NCBI RefSeq assembly: GCF_900100795.1
Contig: NZ_FNCO01000013.1
Coordinates: forward strand, 1-64,000
Direction of reading: 5' to 3'
Source: Pseudomonas abietaniphila
GTDB lineage: Bacteria > Pseudomonadota > Gammaproteobacteria > Pseudomonadales > Pseudomonadaceae
DNA length: 64,000 nucleotides
Below, piece by piece: positions 56,157 to 64,000 of this stretch. How positions within the stretch are numbered: position 1 is the first letter of the stretch; the number at the start of each line of letters is the position of its first letter. The translations under genes and the position numbers were made by a program. Below the pieces are notes generated by a model. That model searched no databases and was not told the origin of the DNA. It worked only from the letters and a program-made list of their open reading frames with translations.

Positions 56157-56341
56157 TCACATACCCTTTGAATTGGTGTCCATCCAGATCAACGATCTGC
56201 GTTGTTACGTGCCCGGCCAGTCGGGAAAGCCAGCAATTCTACCATCGTCTCAGCCACACGCTGGCGCAGATGGTGACCATGCCCGAATTACCCGAACATT
56301 AAGCCTGACACGTAACAATCGACCGACACCCAACACAACCC

Positions 56342-56357
56342 CTTCTATATATAGAAG
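56342..56357. repeat. 16-bp perfect palindrome CTTCTATATATAGAAG
   Basis: A perfect AT-centred palindrome in the gap between dsbB and hmp. A related element (core CCTTATATATAGAAGG) follows 40 bases later. Neither has a T-run right after it. They may be protein-binding sites or a miniature repeat. Confidence 0.65.
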
Positions 56358-56386
56358 CATGCGACGCTTTGCCGCAGGGACCGATC

Positions 56387-56420
56387 GCCGCACCCTTCCT
56401 TATATATAGAAGGATGCGGC
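56387..56420. repeat. 34-bp near-perfect inverted repeat with TATATATA centre
   Basis: The arms GCCGCA and TGCGGC, then CCTTC and GAAGG, enclose a TATATATA core. It ends 20 bases after the hmp stop (minus strand) and could work as its transcription end, although no U-run follows. Confidence 0.65.
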
Positions 56421-56439
56421 TTTATGTCGCACCGCCAAA

Positions 56440-57621
56440 TCACTCCAGCGCGGAAGCCGGACCGAAGAACTCGTAACGCGCTTGTTTTTCAGGCACGCCT
56501 GCCGCTTTGAGTTGGCGCTTCATCGCGGCCATGAAACCCTTCGGCCCCAGGAAGTACACATCAGCGTCGCGGTCCACCGGAAGCCACTGCTCCAGACGTG
56601 CCTGGTCGAGCAAGCCAACTGCATGGGCAGCCGGGCTGACGCCGTCGTCTTCGCTGTAGCAGTAGAAGCGCTTGAGCTGCGGGTGTTTGCCCGCCAGCGC
56701 TTCGATCCAGTCACGGAAGGCGTGAACCGAACCGTTGCGCGCGCAGTGGATGAAGTGAATCGGACGCTCGGTTTCCAGAGCCGCTTCCAGCATGGCCAGC
56801 GTCGGAGTAATCCCTACACCCCCACTGATGAGCACCAGCGGCTTGTCGCTGTGCGCCAGGGTGAACTCGCCCGACGGCGTGAACAGGTTGATGCTGTCGC
56901 CCACGTTCAATTGGTCGTGCAGGTAGTTGGAAGCACGGCCACCCGGTTCACGCTTGACGCTGATGCGGTACTGGTTATTGCCCGCCAGTGCCGACAGCGA
57001 GTAGTTGCGGCGGATTTCTTCGCCGTCCAGAAACAGCTGCATGCCGATGTACTGACCGGCGGTGAACGCCAGGATCGGCTGCCCATCAGCAGGCTCGAAG
57101 TAGAACGAAGTGATCTCGGCGCTTTCCTGCACCTTGGCCGCGACCTTGAACTCACGAGCACCGCGCCAGCCACCAGGCGCTGCCGCCTTCTCGTCGTAGA
57201 TGGTTTTTTCAGCGCCGATCAGAATGCCGGCCAGTTGCCCGTAGGCATTGCCCCAGGCATTGATGACTTCGTCGGTCGCGATCTCGGCGCCCAGCACTTC
57301 GCGGATGGCTTCCAGCAAGCACTCGCCCACCAGCGGGTAATGTTCCGGCAGGATTTGCAGGGCGACGTGCTTGTTGATGATCTTGGCCACCAGATCGCCC
57401 AGTTGCTCGAGCTGATCGATGTGGCGGGCGTACATCAGCACGCCGTTGGCCAACGCGCGGGGCTGATCGCCGCTCGCCTGGTGCGCCTGGTTGAAAAGAG
57501 GCTGAACCTGCGGGTATCGGGTGAGCAATTTCTTGTAGAAGTAAGTGGTCAGGGCTTCGCCGCCGCTTTCCAGCAGCGGCACGGTCGATTTGACGATGGC
57601 ACGATCCGAAGCATTCAACAT
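56440..57621 (-). CDS. hmp: flavohaemoprotein / nitric oxide dioxygenase
   Basis: A 393-aa enzyme turning NO and O2 into nitrate with NAD(P)H. The globin domain (1-140) has the proximal His85 ('NKHVAL') and distal Tyr29 and Gln53. The ferredoxin-reductase part has the FAD motif RNYSLS (about 204-209) and the NAD(P)H motif 'GGVGITPTLAML' (about 268). Usual neighbours (a NorR/FhpR regulator) are not seen in this window. Confidence 0.96.
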   Translation of the reverse strand: MLNASDRAIVKSTVPLLESGGEALTTYFYKKLLTRYPQVQPLFNQAHQASGDQPRALANGVLMYARHIDQLEQLGDLVAKIINKHVALQILPEHYPLVGECLLEAIREVLGAEIATDEVINAWGNAYGQLAGILIGAEKTIYDEKAAAPGGWRGAREFKVAAKVQESAEITSFYFEPADGQPILAFTAGQYIGMQLFLDGEEIRRNYSLSALAGNNQYRISVKREPGGRASNYLHDQLNVGDSINLFTPSGEFTLAHSDKPLVLISGGVGITPTLAMLEAALETERPIHFIHCARNGSVHAFRDWIEALAGKHPQLKRFYCYSEDDGVSPAAHAVGLLDQARLEQWLPVDRDADVYFLGPKGFMAAMKRQLKAAGVPEKQARYEFFGPASALE

Positions 57622-57664
57622 GATTGACTCCTGAGACTCGGTTAGTAAGGACTACCTTGGGTAT

Positions 57665-57680
57665 ATCAGGAAGCGTGCCA
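57665..57680 (-). promoter_or_regulatory. possible sigma-54 promoter of hmp
   Basis: The minus strand has TGGCACG-CTTC-CTGAT, 44 bases upstream of the hmp ATG. The -24 half matches the sigma-54 consensus fully; the -12 half (CTGAT against TTGCW) does not keep the GC. P. aeruginosa fhp is controlled by the sigma-54 activator FhpR, so the site makes sense. Confidence 0.4.
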
Positions 57681-57914
57681 GATATTATTTCCTTATAAAT
57701 CAGACACCTAATAAACAGTGGTCAATATGACCCGATCTCGCCGATGGTCATAACGACATCCGACAGGTCATTTCGACTGCACGGTTTCGCGGCAGCAACC
57801 ACTCAGGTCTTTGCCAAAAGCGTTAAAGCCTGCCCGCGTGGGGTCGATAAACCGTCATCGACAGCTGATTGCTCGCATGAGAGGCGATCAGACACCGCAT
57901 GACAGAAGGTTCAT

Positions 57915-58811
57915 ATGTCCAAAAACGTCCGTGCAGATTCACTCTCGCTTCTGCTGTTCACGTTACGCAGCGGAAAGCTGATGGCGATCAACCTGCTCAA
58001 GGTCAGCGAAATCATTCCTTGCCCTCCCCTCACCCGCTTGCCGGAGTCGCACCCGCACGTCAAAGGTGTCGCCACCTTGCGCGGCAACTCGCTGTCGGTG
58101 ATCGACTTGAGTCGCGCGATTGGTGAGCGTCCTTTGCTCGACCCGGACGGTGGTTGCCTGATCGTCACCGACGTCAGCCGCTCCAAACAGGGCCTGCATG
58201 TGCAGGCGGTGAGCAAGATCGTCCACTGCCTGACCACCGATATCCGCCCGCCGCCTTTCGGTTCGGGCAACAAATCGTTCATCACGGGCGTCACCCAGGT
58301 GGACGGCACGCTGGTTCAGGTGCTGGACATCGAGAAAGTCATCCATGGCATCGCGCCGGCGCGGATTGCTGTCGAACCGACCGAGCTCAGCCCTGAAGAG
58401 GTTGAAGTATTGACCAAAGCGCGGATTCTGGTAGTCGATGACAGCCAGGTGGCGCTGCAACAGTCGGTCATTACCCTGCGCAATCTGGGGATCGAATGCC
58501 ACACCGCCCGCAGCGCGCGGGAAGCCATCGATCATCTGCTCGATTTGCAAGGCACGGCGCAGCAGATCAACGTGGTGGTGTCCGACATCGAAATGTCCGA
58601 AATGGATGGCTATGCCTTCACCCGCACCCTGCGTGAAACCCCTGACTTCCAAGAGCTGTATGTGCTGTTGCACACCTCGCTGGACAGTGCGATGAACGCC
58701 GAGAAGGCCAAGGCCGCTGGCGCCAACGCCGTACTGACCAAATTCTCCTCGCCCGAGCTGACACGATGCTTGATCGAAGCCGCCCGTACAGTCGAAGCCC
58801 AAGGGATCTAA
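57915..58811 (+). CDS. cheV: CheV-type chemotaxis coupling protein
   Basis: A 298-aa protein with a CheW-like domain (about 10-155; 'INLLKVSEIIPCP', 'LRGNSLSVIDLSRAIG') and a receiver domain (about 170-298; phospho-acceptor Asp in 'VVVSDIEMSEMDG', Lys in 'VLTKFSS'). It couples chemoreceptors to CheA and tunes signalling by phosphorylation. It is divergent from hmp with 293 bases between. Confidence 0.93.
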   Translation: MSKNVRADSLSLLLFTLRSGKLMAINLLKVSEIIPCPPLTRLPESHPHVKGVATLRGNSLSVIDLSRAIGERPLLDPDGGCLIVTDVSRSKQGLHVQAVSKIVHCLTTDIRPPPFGSGNKSFITGVTQVDGTLVQVLDIEKVIHGIAPARIAVEPTELSPEEVEVLTKARILVVDDSQVALQQSVITLRNLGIECHTARSAREAIDHLLDLQGTAQQINVVVSDIEMSEMDGYAFTRTLRETPDFQELYVLLHTSLDSAMNAEKAKAAGANAVLTKFSSPELTRCLIEAARTVEAQGI

Positions 58812-58852
58812 GGCCCGGCCCCACCGCCGCGTCCACCGGTCATTACTGGTTG

Positions 58853-59314
58853 ATGCGTCGGGACCTGACACTTCCACGGCGTCCGGTGATTTGGCCGGAA
58901 GCGCTGCACGAGGTGCCGTTCAATGCCGAGAACGCACCGGCGGTTCACCGCTTGTTGGCCTTGGGCACGCAGCACGGGGGCGGACGGGTCGCCGACCTCA
59001 CTACTTGGTTGAACGCTTTCGAACGCGATCCTGAATTTGATCGGGCGCTGTGTTTTGTCGTGGAAGACCCGCTCGGCGTGGTCGGCGTTGCGCAATGCTG
59101 GACCAGCGCCTTTATCCGCAATCTGGTGGTCCACCCTCGCGTGCAAGGGCGAGGCGTGGGCTCGGCCCTGCTGGCGCGCGTGTTCGAAGCCTTCGCCCAG
59201 CGAAACGAGGGTCATGTCGATCTGAAAGTCATGGAAAGTAACCTGACGGCCCGACGCCTGTATGAACGTGTCGGCATGCACTATGTGCAGCGCAGCGAAC
59301 TGGAACCCCGATAA
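58853..59314 (+). CDS. GNAT-family N-acetyltransferase
   Basis: A 153-aa enzyme with the GNAT core: 'IRNLVVHPRVQGRGVGSALLARVFEAF' (acetyl-CoA loop R-G-x-G-x-A in motif A) and 'VMESNLTARRLYERVGM' (motif B). The substrate is unknown. It starts 41 bases after cheV; the ATG at 58853 has no strong ribosome site. Confidence 0.85.
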   Translation: MRRDLTLPRRPVIWPEALHEVPFNAENAPAVHRLLALGTQHGGGRVADLTTWLNAFERDPEFDRALCFVVEDPLGVVGVAQCWTSAFIRNLVVHPRVQGRGVGSALLARVFEAFAQRNEGHVDLKVMESNLTARRLYERVGMHYVQRSELEPR

Positions 59315-59367
59315 GCCACTCTAACTCGACGTCATACACGCTCATAACGACGACGATGGAGATTTGC

Positions 59368-59691
59368 ATGAAGACCACCACCCTGTTGCTGCTGGCGCTG
59401 ACTGCTTTTGCGGGCCAGGCCAGTGCCTCAAGCCCGGACGCATGGAAGGCATTCGACAAAACGTTGGTCGACAGCTGCGTTGCCGCCAGCTCGCTGAAAA
59501 ACGCCAAACCCGCAGGGGCGCCGGCCATGTTCGATGACAGCGTCGGCTATAACGCGCTGCTGATCAAAGGTCAGTACAAACAGGCGTTCATGAAGAATAA
59601 AACGGGCACCGAGCTGTGCCTGTACGACCGCAAGAACAAGAAAGCGCTCATCACCGAGTGGGACAACGTCACCACGTTGCCAAAGAAGTAA
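59368..59691 (+). CDS. small exported protein, 107 aa
   Basis: Has a signal peptide (residues 1-20, 'LLLLALTAFAGQASA'). The mature protein holds two cysteines ('LVDSCVAAS' and 'GTELCLYD') that probably form a disulfide, and a Lys-rich C-terminal part. The ATG at 59368 has GGAG upstream. A conserved hypothetical periplasmic protein; function unknown. Confidence 0.75.
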   Translation: MKTTTLLLLALTAFAGQASASSPDAWKAFDKTLVDSCVAASSLKNAKPAGAPAMFDDSVGYNALLIKGQYKQAFMKNKTGTELCLYDRKNKKALITEWDNVTTLPKK

Positions 59692-59711
59692 CGCGCTTAC
59701 GCCTTCAGCCA

Positions 59712-59747
59712 ATGCGCAGCGCCCATGAAGAATGGGCGCTGGCGCAT
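59712..59747 (+). other. long inverted repeat after the exported protein gene
   Basis: ATGCGC, then AGCGCCCAT-GAAGA-ATGGGCGCT, then GGCGCAT forms a near-continuous 15-bp stem. No T-run follows, so it may be an mRNA 3' stabiliser or Rho-assisted end rather than an intrinsic terminator. Confidence 0.6.
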
Positions 59748-59849
59748 AACTTGCTGCAATTCCCGCCAACGTGAAAAACACACCCGCGATGACAGATTGC
59801 CAACGCGGGTCAGGCGCTTTTCTTTCGAATTGGCGGGTCATTTTCTTCA

Positions 59850-60602
59850 ATGAACACTCAGTTTTCCTGTGTCGGTTGCGGCAAGTGCTGCACTGACCAC
59901 CACGTCCCGCTCACCCTGTCCGAAGCCGCGCAGTGGGCGGCTGACGGCGGTTCTGTGATCGTCCTCACCGAGGCGTTTCTGGCGGACGGATACGGTGTGC
60001 CTGCCGAGCAGCTCACTCACGCCACCCGACGCTCGCATCCGGTCAGCAGTGGAACCGCGCAGGCGATGGTCGCGATCACCTTTGCCGCCTACAACGCCGG
60101 TCGATGCCGAAATCTTGACGCAGAGAACCTCTGCCGCATCTACGAACGTCGCCCGTTGGTCTGCCGGATTTACCCGATGGAGATCAACCCGCACATTCCC
60201 CTGCGCCCAGAGGCCAAAGACTGCCCGCCCGAATCCTGGGAACAAGGCCCGGACCTGATCGTCGGCGGCCAGTTGGTGGATCATCAACTGATGGCACTGA
60301 TCGAAGCCTCACGGCAGGCAGACCGCGATGACATCGCCCGCAAGCAGGCGATCTGCATGTCGCTGGGGATCAATACCACCGCGCTCAAGGGCAACGGTTT
60401 CGTCGCCTACCTGCCCGACATGAACGCCTTTGCTGCTGCGGTTGAGCGATTCATCACCGGCGAGTTGCCACCGACTGCCGACGACGGCTGGCGATTTCGC
60501 GTTGCCGGTGAGGCCGCCACGCAGGCATTGGCACGAGCCGGCGCCCGACTGGAGACAGCAGAGTCGATGAGCTATATGTTCATCCCTTTGCAGAGCGCCT
60601 GA
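59850..60602 (+). CDS. YkgJ-family cysteine cluster protein
   Basis: A 250-aa protein with the zinc/iron-chelating CxxCxxCC cluster: 'SCVGCGKCCTDHHVPL' (residues 7-22) and further 'GRCRNLDAENLCRIYERRPLVCRIYP'. Proteins with this cluster bind a metal, possibly an iron-sulfur cluster; their reaction is generally unknown. It precedes the GlxA-type regulator by 9 bases and may be cotranscribed. Confidence 0.85.
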   Translation: MNTQFSCVGCGKCCTDHHVPLTLSEAAQWAADGGSVIVLTEAFLADGYGVPAEQLTHATRRSHPVSSGTAQAMVAITFAAYNAGRCRNLDAENLCRIYERRPLVCRIYPMEINPHIPLRPEAKDCPPESWEQGPDLIVGGQLVDHQLMALIEASRQADRDDIARKQAICMSLGINTTALKGNGFVAYLPDMNAFAAAVERFITGELPPTADDGWRFRVAGEAATQALARAGARLETAESMSYMFIPLQSA

Positions 60603-60611
60603 GACTTTTCG

Positions 60612-61574
60612 ATGAGACGTGTAGCGATCGTGCTGTTTCCCCACGTGCAGTCTCTGGACGTCGCAGGTCCGCTGGACGTGTTCGCCGAAGCCAACCGTTT
60701 CGTCGCCGAAGACGATGGCTATCAGATCACCACTATCGGAGCCGCGCCCTACCCGATGCTCGCCTCGAACGGCATGCCGCTCGGTGCCAAATACACGCTT
60801 GAGACTGCGCCGAAGCACGTCGACATCTTGCTGGTGCCCGGCGGGCCGCGCCTGCCCGAAGGCAACGAAATGCCCAACATCACCGCGTGGCTGCGAGAGG
60901 CCACGCCGCTGGCCGGCCGCTACGGCTCGATCTGCACAGGCGCCTTCATTCTCGGGCATGCCGGGTTGCTGGATGGCAAACAGGTCGCCACGCACTGGAG
61001 CCACGCGCAGCAGCTGGCCGATTTGTTCCCGCACGCAAAGGTGGAGGCGGATCGTATCTACGTGCGTGATGGCCTGCTGATGACCTCAGCGGGCGTGACG
61101 GCCGGAATCGACATGGCTCTGGCGCTGGTCAGCGAAGATCACGGGCCGGCGATTGCCCTGGCGGTGGCCAAACGTTTGTTGGTGGTTGCGCAACGTCAGG
61201 GCGGACAGTCGCAATTCAGCCCTTACCTCACCGCATCGGTGGACGACGACTCACCGGTGGCAAAGATCCAGCGCTATGTCATGGAGCACATCGGCGAGCC
61301 GTTTTCGGTGGAGCGTCTGGCCGAAGTCGTGGCGATGAGTCCGCGCAGCTTTGCCCGCGTGTTCGCCCGCGATGCGAAAGTCACGCCTGCCGAGTTCGTG
61401 CAGCGCGCGCGAATCGACGCGGCCCGCCGTTTGCTGGAGGGCAGCGAAAAGGCGATCAAGGCCGTGGCGTATCACTGTGGTTTCGGCAGCGCGGCGCGGA
61501 TGCGCGTGATCTTCAGCCAGCGTCTGGGCGTGACGCCAACGCAGTACCGGGACAGTTTTCGCAAGGAAGGTTGA
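60612..61574 (+). CDS. GlxA-type transcriptional regulator (DJ-1/PfpI plus AraC domain)
   Basis: A 320-aa protein. The N-terminal amidotransferase-like domain (1-190) has 'LVPGGPRLPEG' and the nucleophile elbow 'GSICTGAFILGHAGLLDG' with Cys at the usual place. The C-terminal AraC domain (215-320) has two helix-turn-helix motifs ('SVERLAEVVAMSPRSFARVFARD', 'IKAVAYHCGFGSAARMRVIFSQRLG'). It probably regulates a nitrogen or amino acid catabolic operon; the target is not shown here. Confidence 0.9.
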   Translation: MRRVAIVLFPHVQSLDVAGPLDVFAEANRFVAEDDGYQITTIGAAPYPMLASNGMPLGAKYTLETAPKHVDILLVPGGPRLPEGNEMPNITAWLREATPLAGRYGSICTGAFILGHAGLLDGKQVATHWSHAQQLADLFPHAKVEADRIYVRDGLLMTSAGVTAGIDMALALVSEDHGPAIALAVAKRLLVVAQRQGGQSQFSPYLTASVDDDSPVAKIQRYVMEHIGEPFSVERLAEVVAMSPRSFARVFARDAKVTPAEFVQRARIDAARRLLEGSEKAIKAVAYHCGFGSAARMRVIFSQRLGVTPTQYRDSFRKEG

Positions 61575-61610
61575 CTCGTCGATACCGATTGGGCGGCATC
61601 GACATTTGAA

Positions 61611-61847
61611 TCAGCGCTTGCCCATTGAGCGACGGGTGCCGGACGGTGCGGCGCCTGGGCGTTTGTCGTGGTTGGATTTACCCGGCCCCTTGTAGTGCGC
61701 CGGATTCTTTTTGGCCTGCATCAGCTCACCCGGCTTGAACGGAAAACTGAAGGCTGGGATCTCTGTTTTCTTTGCCTCTGATTCGGCACCGGCATCGACC
61801 GATTCGACGTCAACGTCAAGCGCTGGGGTGTGTTCGGGGGTGGTCAT
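61611..61847 (-). CDS. conserved hypothetical protein, 78 aa
   Basis: A small hydrophilic protein with an acidic first half and a basic second half ('KKNPAHYKGPGKSNHDKRPGAAPSG'). It converges with the GlxA-type gene. It looks unstructured, and proteins of this kind are common in Pseudomonas; no function is known. Confidence 0.6.
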   Translation of the reverse strand: MTTPEHTPALDVDVESVDAGAESEAKKTEIPAFSFPFKPGELMQAKKNPAHYKGPGKSNHDKRPGAAPSGTRRSMGKR

Positions 61848-61965
61848 GAAAGCTCCAGAATCGCAAAACGGTCGAAGGATGAACAGGCAATGCCCGCAAG
61901 GCGCGCAGCATACCTGAATCGTCGTGCAACCGCCTGTGACAACCGAGCAACGGCCTGTTTACCGC

Positions 61966-62958
61966 CTATTTGTAGAACAGATCGACCATCACCTCCGCCG
62001 AGAACGGCCCTGGGGTCGGCGTGTTGGTTTGCCACAGCAGCTCGGCATTGAAGTCGGCGGTTGCCGAATAATCGTCACCGAGCAAATGGGTGGCGTGAAA
62101 CGGCTCGTTGTAACGCACCGGGTTGTTGTTGCGTGCATTCGTAATGCGGATGCCAATGCTGTCGTTGTTCGTGGGCACCAGCACATCGCCAGACAGCGTG
62201 CCCGACACCGGGGTAAAACGCGCATTGAGGCTGAACGGCGAATCGCAGATTCGGCTGGTCGCCAGGGCAAATCGCTGAAAGGTCGCCACCTCGCCCACGC
62301 GCACATTTCTGATCGCCACATCGCCAAACTCGACCGTTTCCGGCATCACCCGCAACTCGGCGTTGCACGCGACAAAACGCAGTCCTCTGAGGTCGTTGAT
62401 GACGTAATTGAGGTTGTTGTCCGGCACCGGATTCATCCCGCTGCCACTGTCGATCTGAAACACACGGTAATTCAACACATCGCTGGCCACGCCCGAAGGC
62501 GGCGTCGGCCCGTACTTCAGGATGAACACCGAGAACGGCAGGTTGAAGCTGACAGTTGGACAGGTCGTAATCCGGCCGGATGCTTCACTGCATCCGGGCA
62601 GTGTCTGCTGTGCAGGAATTCGCCCGTTGCTTTGCAGGTAGTCGATGCCGTTGAGGGTGAGCCCGGCGCGAATACCCTGACCGATCTGCAGGTTGTCCGG
62701 ATTCAAGTAAAGAAACACCTCCTCTGCGCCCCCTGGCTGCTCCCTCGCGCATTCGACGGCAACATTCAGTCGCTCGGAACGCCAGACCACACTGGCATCG
62801 GGCAAGGTCGCCGGAATCGCGACGCTGCTGCTCAAGTCAGCACGAATTACCGCCTCACCTGAACCCTGTGTTTTACAGGTCATGGCCATGCCGGTCACAG
62901 GCAGCGCCAGGCTCAGAAGAAAGGTCGGACACCATCGGGTAAAAGAAAACGTCGTCAT
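61966..62958 (-). CDS. fimbrial tip adhesin-like protein
   Basis: A 330-aa exported protein with signal peptide (1-26, 'SLALPVTGMAM'). The N-terminal 200 residues form a possible lectin-like domain with Cys pairs. The C-terminal 130 residues look like a pilin domain ('EFGDVAIRNVRVGEVATFQRFALATSRICDSPFSLNARFTP', ending 'AEVMVDLFYK') for donor-strand exchange. It follows usher and chaperone in one operon and would be the tip or only subunit of the fimbria. Confidence 0.82.
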   Translation of the reverse strand: MTTFSFTRWCPTFLLSLALPVTGMAMTCKTQGSGEAVIRADLSSSVAIPATLPDASVVWRSERLNVAVECAREQPGGAEEVFLYLNPDNLQIGQGIRAGLTLNGIDYLQSNGRIPAQQTLPGCSEASGRITTCPTVSFNLPFSVFILKYGPTPPSGVASDVLNYRVFQIDSGSGMNPVPDNNLNYVINDLRGLRFVACNAELRVMPETVEFGDVAIRNVRVGEVATFQRFALATSRICDSPFSLNARFTPVSGTLSGDVLVPTNNDSIGIRITNARNNNPVRYNEPFHATHLLGDDYSATADFNAELLWQTNTPTPGPFSAEVMVDLFYK

Positions 62959-62960
62959 GG

Positions 62961-63782
62961 TCAGCATTTCTCCATCGTTGAATCGGCGGCAGGCACTGCG
63001 GTGGTGACTGCGGTGGGCGGTGCGGTAAGGGCTGCGGGTGACTCAGCACCGGGTGTGCGCAGTCGTGCGTTGAAAGGTTGATCGCCTTGGGCTCGGGCAC
63101 AGAAATCGCGTTGACCGCCGTAATCGGTCAGCGCCTTGAACGCCAGGCGTCCCTGCGCTGAGCGCCTGCTCGGGATCGACTCCCAGGTCAGCGAACGCTC
63201 GGACAGCGGCTCGATCAGCAGGTATTCGCTGACCTTGTGGCCCTCGAATTCGAGGTCTTGCAACGCCACGTAGAACGGCGTCGGATTACGCACTCGGAGC
63301 GCGTGGTCGTCTTTGGCCGAGCGCTGCCACTCAAGGTTTTTCGCTGCATCGGCGGGATCGCCCGGCAACGAATCAGGGCGGTAGAACACGTTGATTCGTT
63401 GCCGTATGGCAATGCTCAATTGCTGAGGGGCTTCACTGCGACGCGGCACCTCCAGCACGTAGAGGTGCAGCAGTGATTCACGATCCCCCGGCATGCCGAC
63501 GCCCTCGTACAGGAGGCGCAACATCTGTTTTCCCTGCGCTGGCAATTGCGCAAGGTGCGGTGTCACCACGAACGGCAGGTCGGACGCTACAGACGGCTCG
63601 GCGTCAGGTGTACTCAGCCACGCCTGAATGAGCGCGCTGGTGGACGCCGGATTGCTGACTTCGATACTCGATTCGCGGAACCGGCCATCGAACACCAGGC
63701 GCGTCCCCGCCAGCGACACCGCAGCCTCGACGGCGGTGCTGGAAAACGCGGATGCTGCGCACAACAGGCACGCCCACTTCAT
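62961..63782 (-). CDS. periplasmic fimbrial chaperone (PapD family)
   Basis: A 273-aa exported chaperone. The signal peptide is followed by 'AVSLAGTRLVFDGRFRESSIEVSNPA' and the family signature region 'RINVFYRPDSLPGDP' (Arg and Lys/Asp anchor area). Two Ig-like domains are expected. The C-terminus has an extra Pro/Ala/Thr-rich tail of about 35 residues. The ATG at 63782 overlaps the usher stop (ATGA). Confidence 0.9.
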   Translation of the reverse strand: MKWACLLCAASAFSSTAVEAAVSLAGTRLVFDGRFRESSIEVSNPASTSALIQAWLSTPDAEPSVASDLPFVVTPHLAQLPAQGKQMLRLLYEGVGMPGDRESLLHLYVLEVPRRSEAPQQLSIAIRQRINVFYRPDSLPGDPADAAKNLEWQRSAKDDHALRVRNPTPFYVALQDLEFEGHKVSEYLLIEPLSERSLTWESIPSRRSAQGRLAFKALTDYGGQRDFCARAQGDQPFNARLRTPGAESPAALTAPPTAVTTAVPAADSTMEKC

Positions 63783-64000
63783 TGGCACACCACTTTGACG
63801 CGATCGTAAGTGCGTTGCGGGTTTCGGGCCGGCAGATCGAAACGCGCCCGACAGTGCTGATCGCCCCATCTGACGCGTAACTCGCCACTGTCCTGCTCGC
63901 TCAAGACCAAGGCCCGACTGCCGGGATCGACGGCAGCCAGGAGTTTTCCATTCTCGTCTTCCACGACAGCGCCGAGCGGTATGGCGCTGCCGTCGGCGCG
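63779..64000 (-). CDS. fimbrial outer membrane usher, C-terminal end
   Basis: The last 73 codons of an usher (FimD/PapC family), open to the window edge. The visible part has 'GSAIPLGAVVEDENGKLLAAVDPGSRALVLSEQ' in outline and ends 'NPQRTYDRVKVVCQ', the usual C-terminal plug-like domain with a Cys near the end. The rest lies beyond 64000. It exports subunits delivered by the chaperone. Confidence 0.88.
   Translation of the reverse strand, partial: RADGSAIPLGAVVEDENGKLLAAVDPGSRALVLSEQDSGELRVRWGDQHCRARFDLPARNPQRTYDRVKVVCQ

Noticed and set aside
56482..57627. Plus-strand open frame opposite hmp
   Set aside because: Antisense shadow of the flavohaemoprotein gene.

Overview
The window looks like a chromosome segment of a Pseudomonas species (probably the fluorescens/syringae/putida assemblage). 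This rests on recognised gene families: a cyoABCDE quinol oxidase operon, flavohaemoglobin, CheV, DsbB, clustered Pseudomonas-type REP palindromes, DUF3077-like phage genes and a base composition of roughly 60% GC. No species call is made.

From 1 to about 36.0 kb lies a lambdoid siphophage prophage with an HK97-type head module and a lambda-type tail module. The late genes run leftward: antiterminator Q (22958-23344), a tRNA-Ser-like gene, a tail-fibre-like protein, holin/Rz/Rz1, several small genes, two HNH nucleases, terminase, portal, protease, capsid, connector genes, major tail protein, the frameshifting G/GT chaperones, tape measure, M, L, K, a three-gene insertion, I, J, and the first codons of one more tail gene. 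The leftward early operon (cro at 30322 down to Q) holds a BRO-N protein, a replication initiator with internal iterons (probable origin), a DnaC-like loader and DnaB. The cI repressor (30430-31200) is flanked on both sides by related operators that overlap two near-identical promoters. The rightward operon (31284-35894) carries small accessory genes, a TerB-like protein, an Arc-like protein, a DUF1566-like protein, a lambda-type protein phosphatase and an AlpA/Xis-like protein. No integrase and no endolysin are visible in the window.

From 36.3 to 42.1 kb is a chromosomal redox module: a two-component system (leftward), then, rightward, a DUF2271 protein with a flavinylation-like motif, a PepSY/flavodoxin/oxidoreductase fusion and an ApbE-type FMN transferase. 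A cation-diffusion facilitator follows. From 43.2 to 45.1 kb is a decayed region: a split ORF, a BRO-N pseudogene with an in-frame TGA, a strongly structured element and a tandem array of REP doublets.

From 45.2 to 64.0 kb is ordinary core and accessory chromosome: a membrane protein, a DedA protein and a PheC-like periplasmic protein, an acetyltransferase and a glycosyltransferase, cyoABCDE, dsbB, hmp, cheV, a GNAT enzyme, a YkgJ-type cysteine-cluster protein, a GlxA-type regulator, and the end of a chaperone-usher fimbrial operon cut by the right edge.
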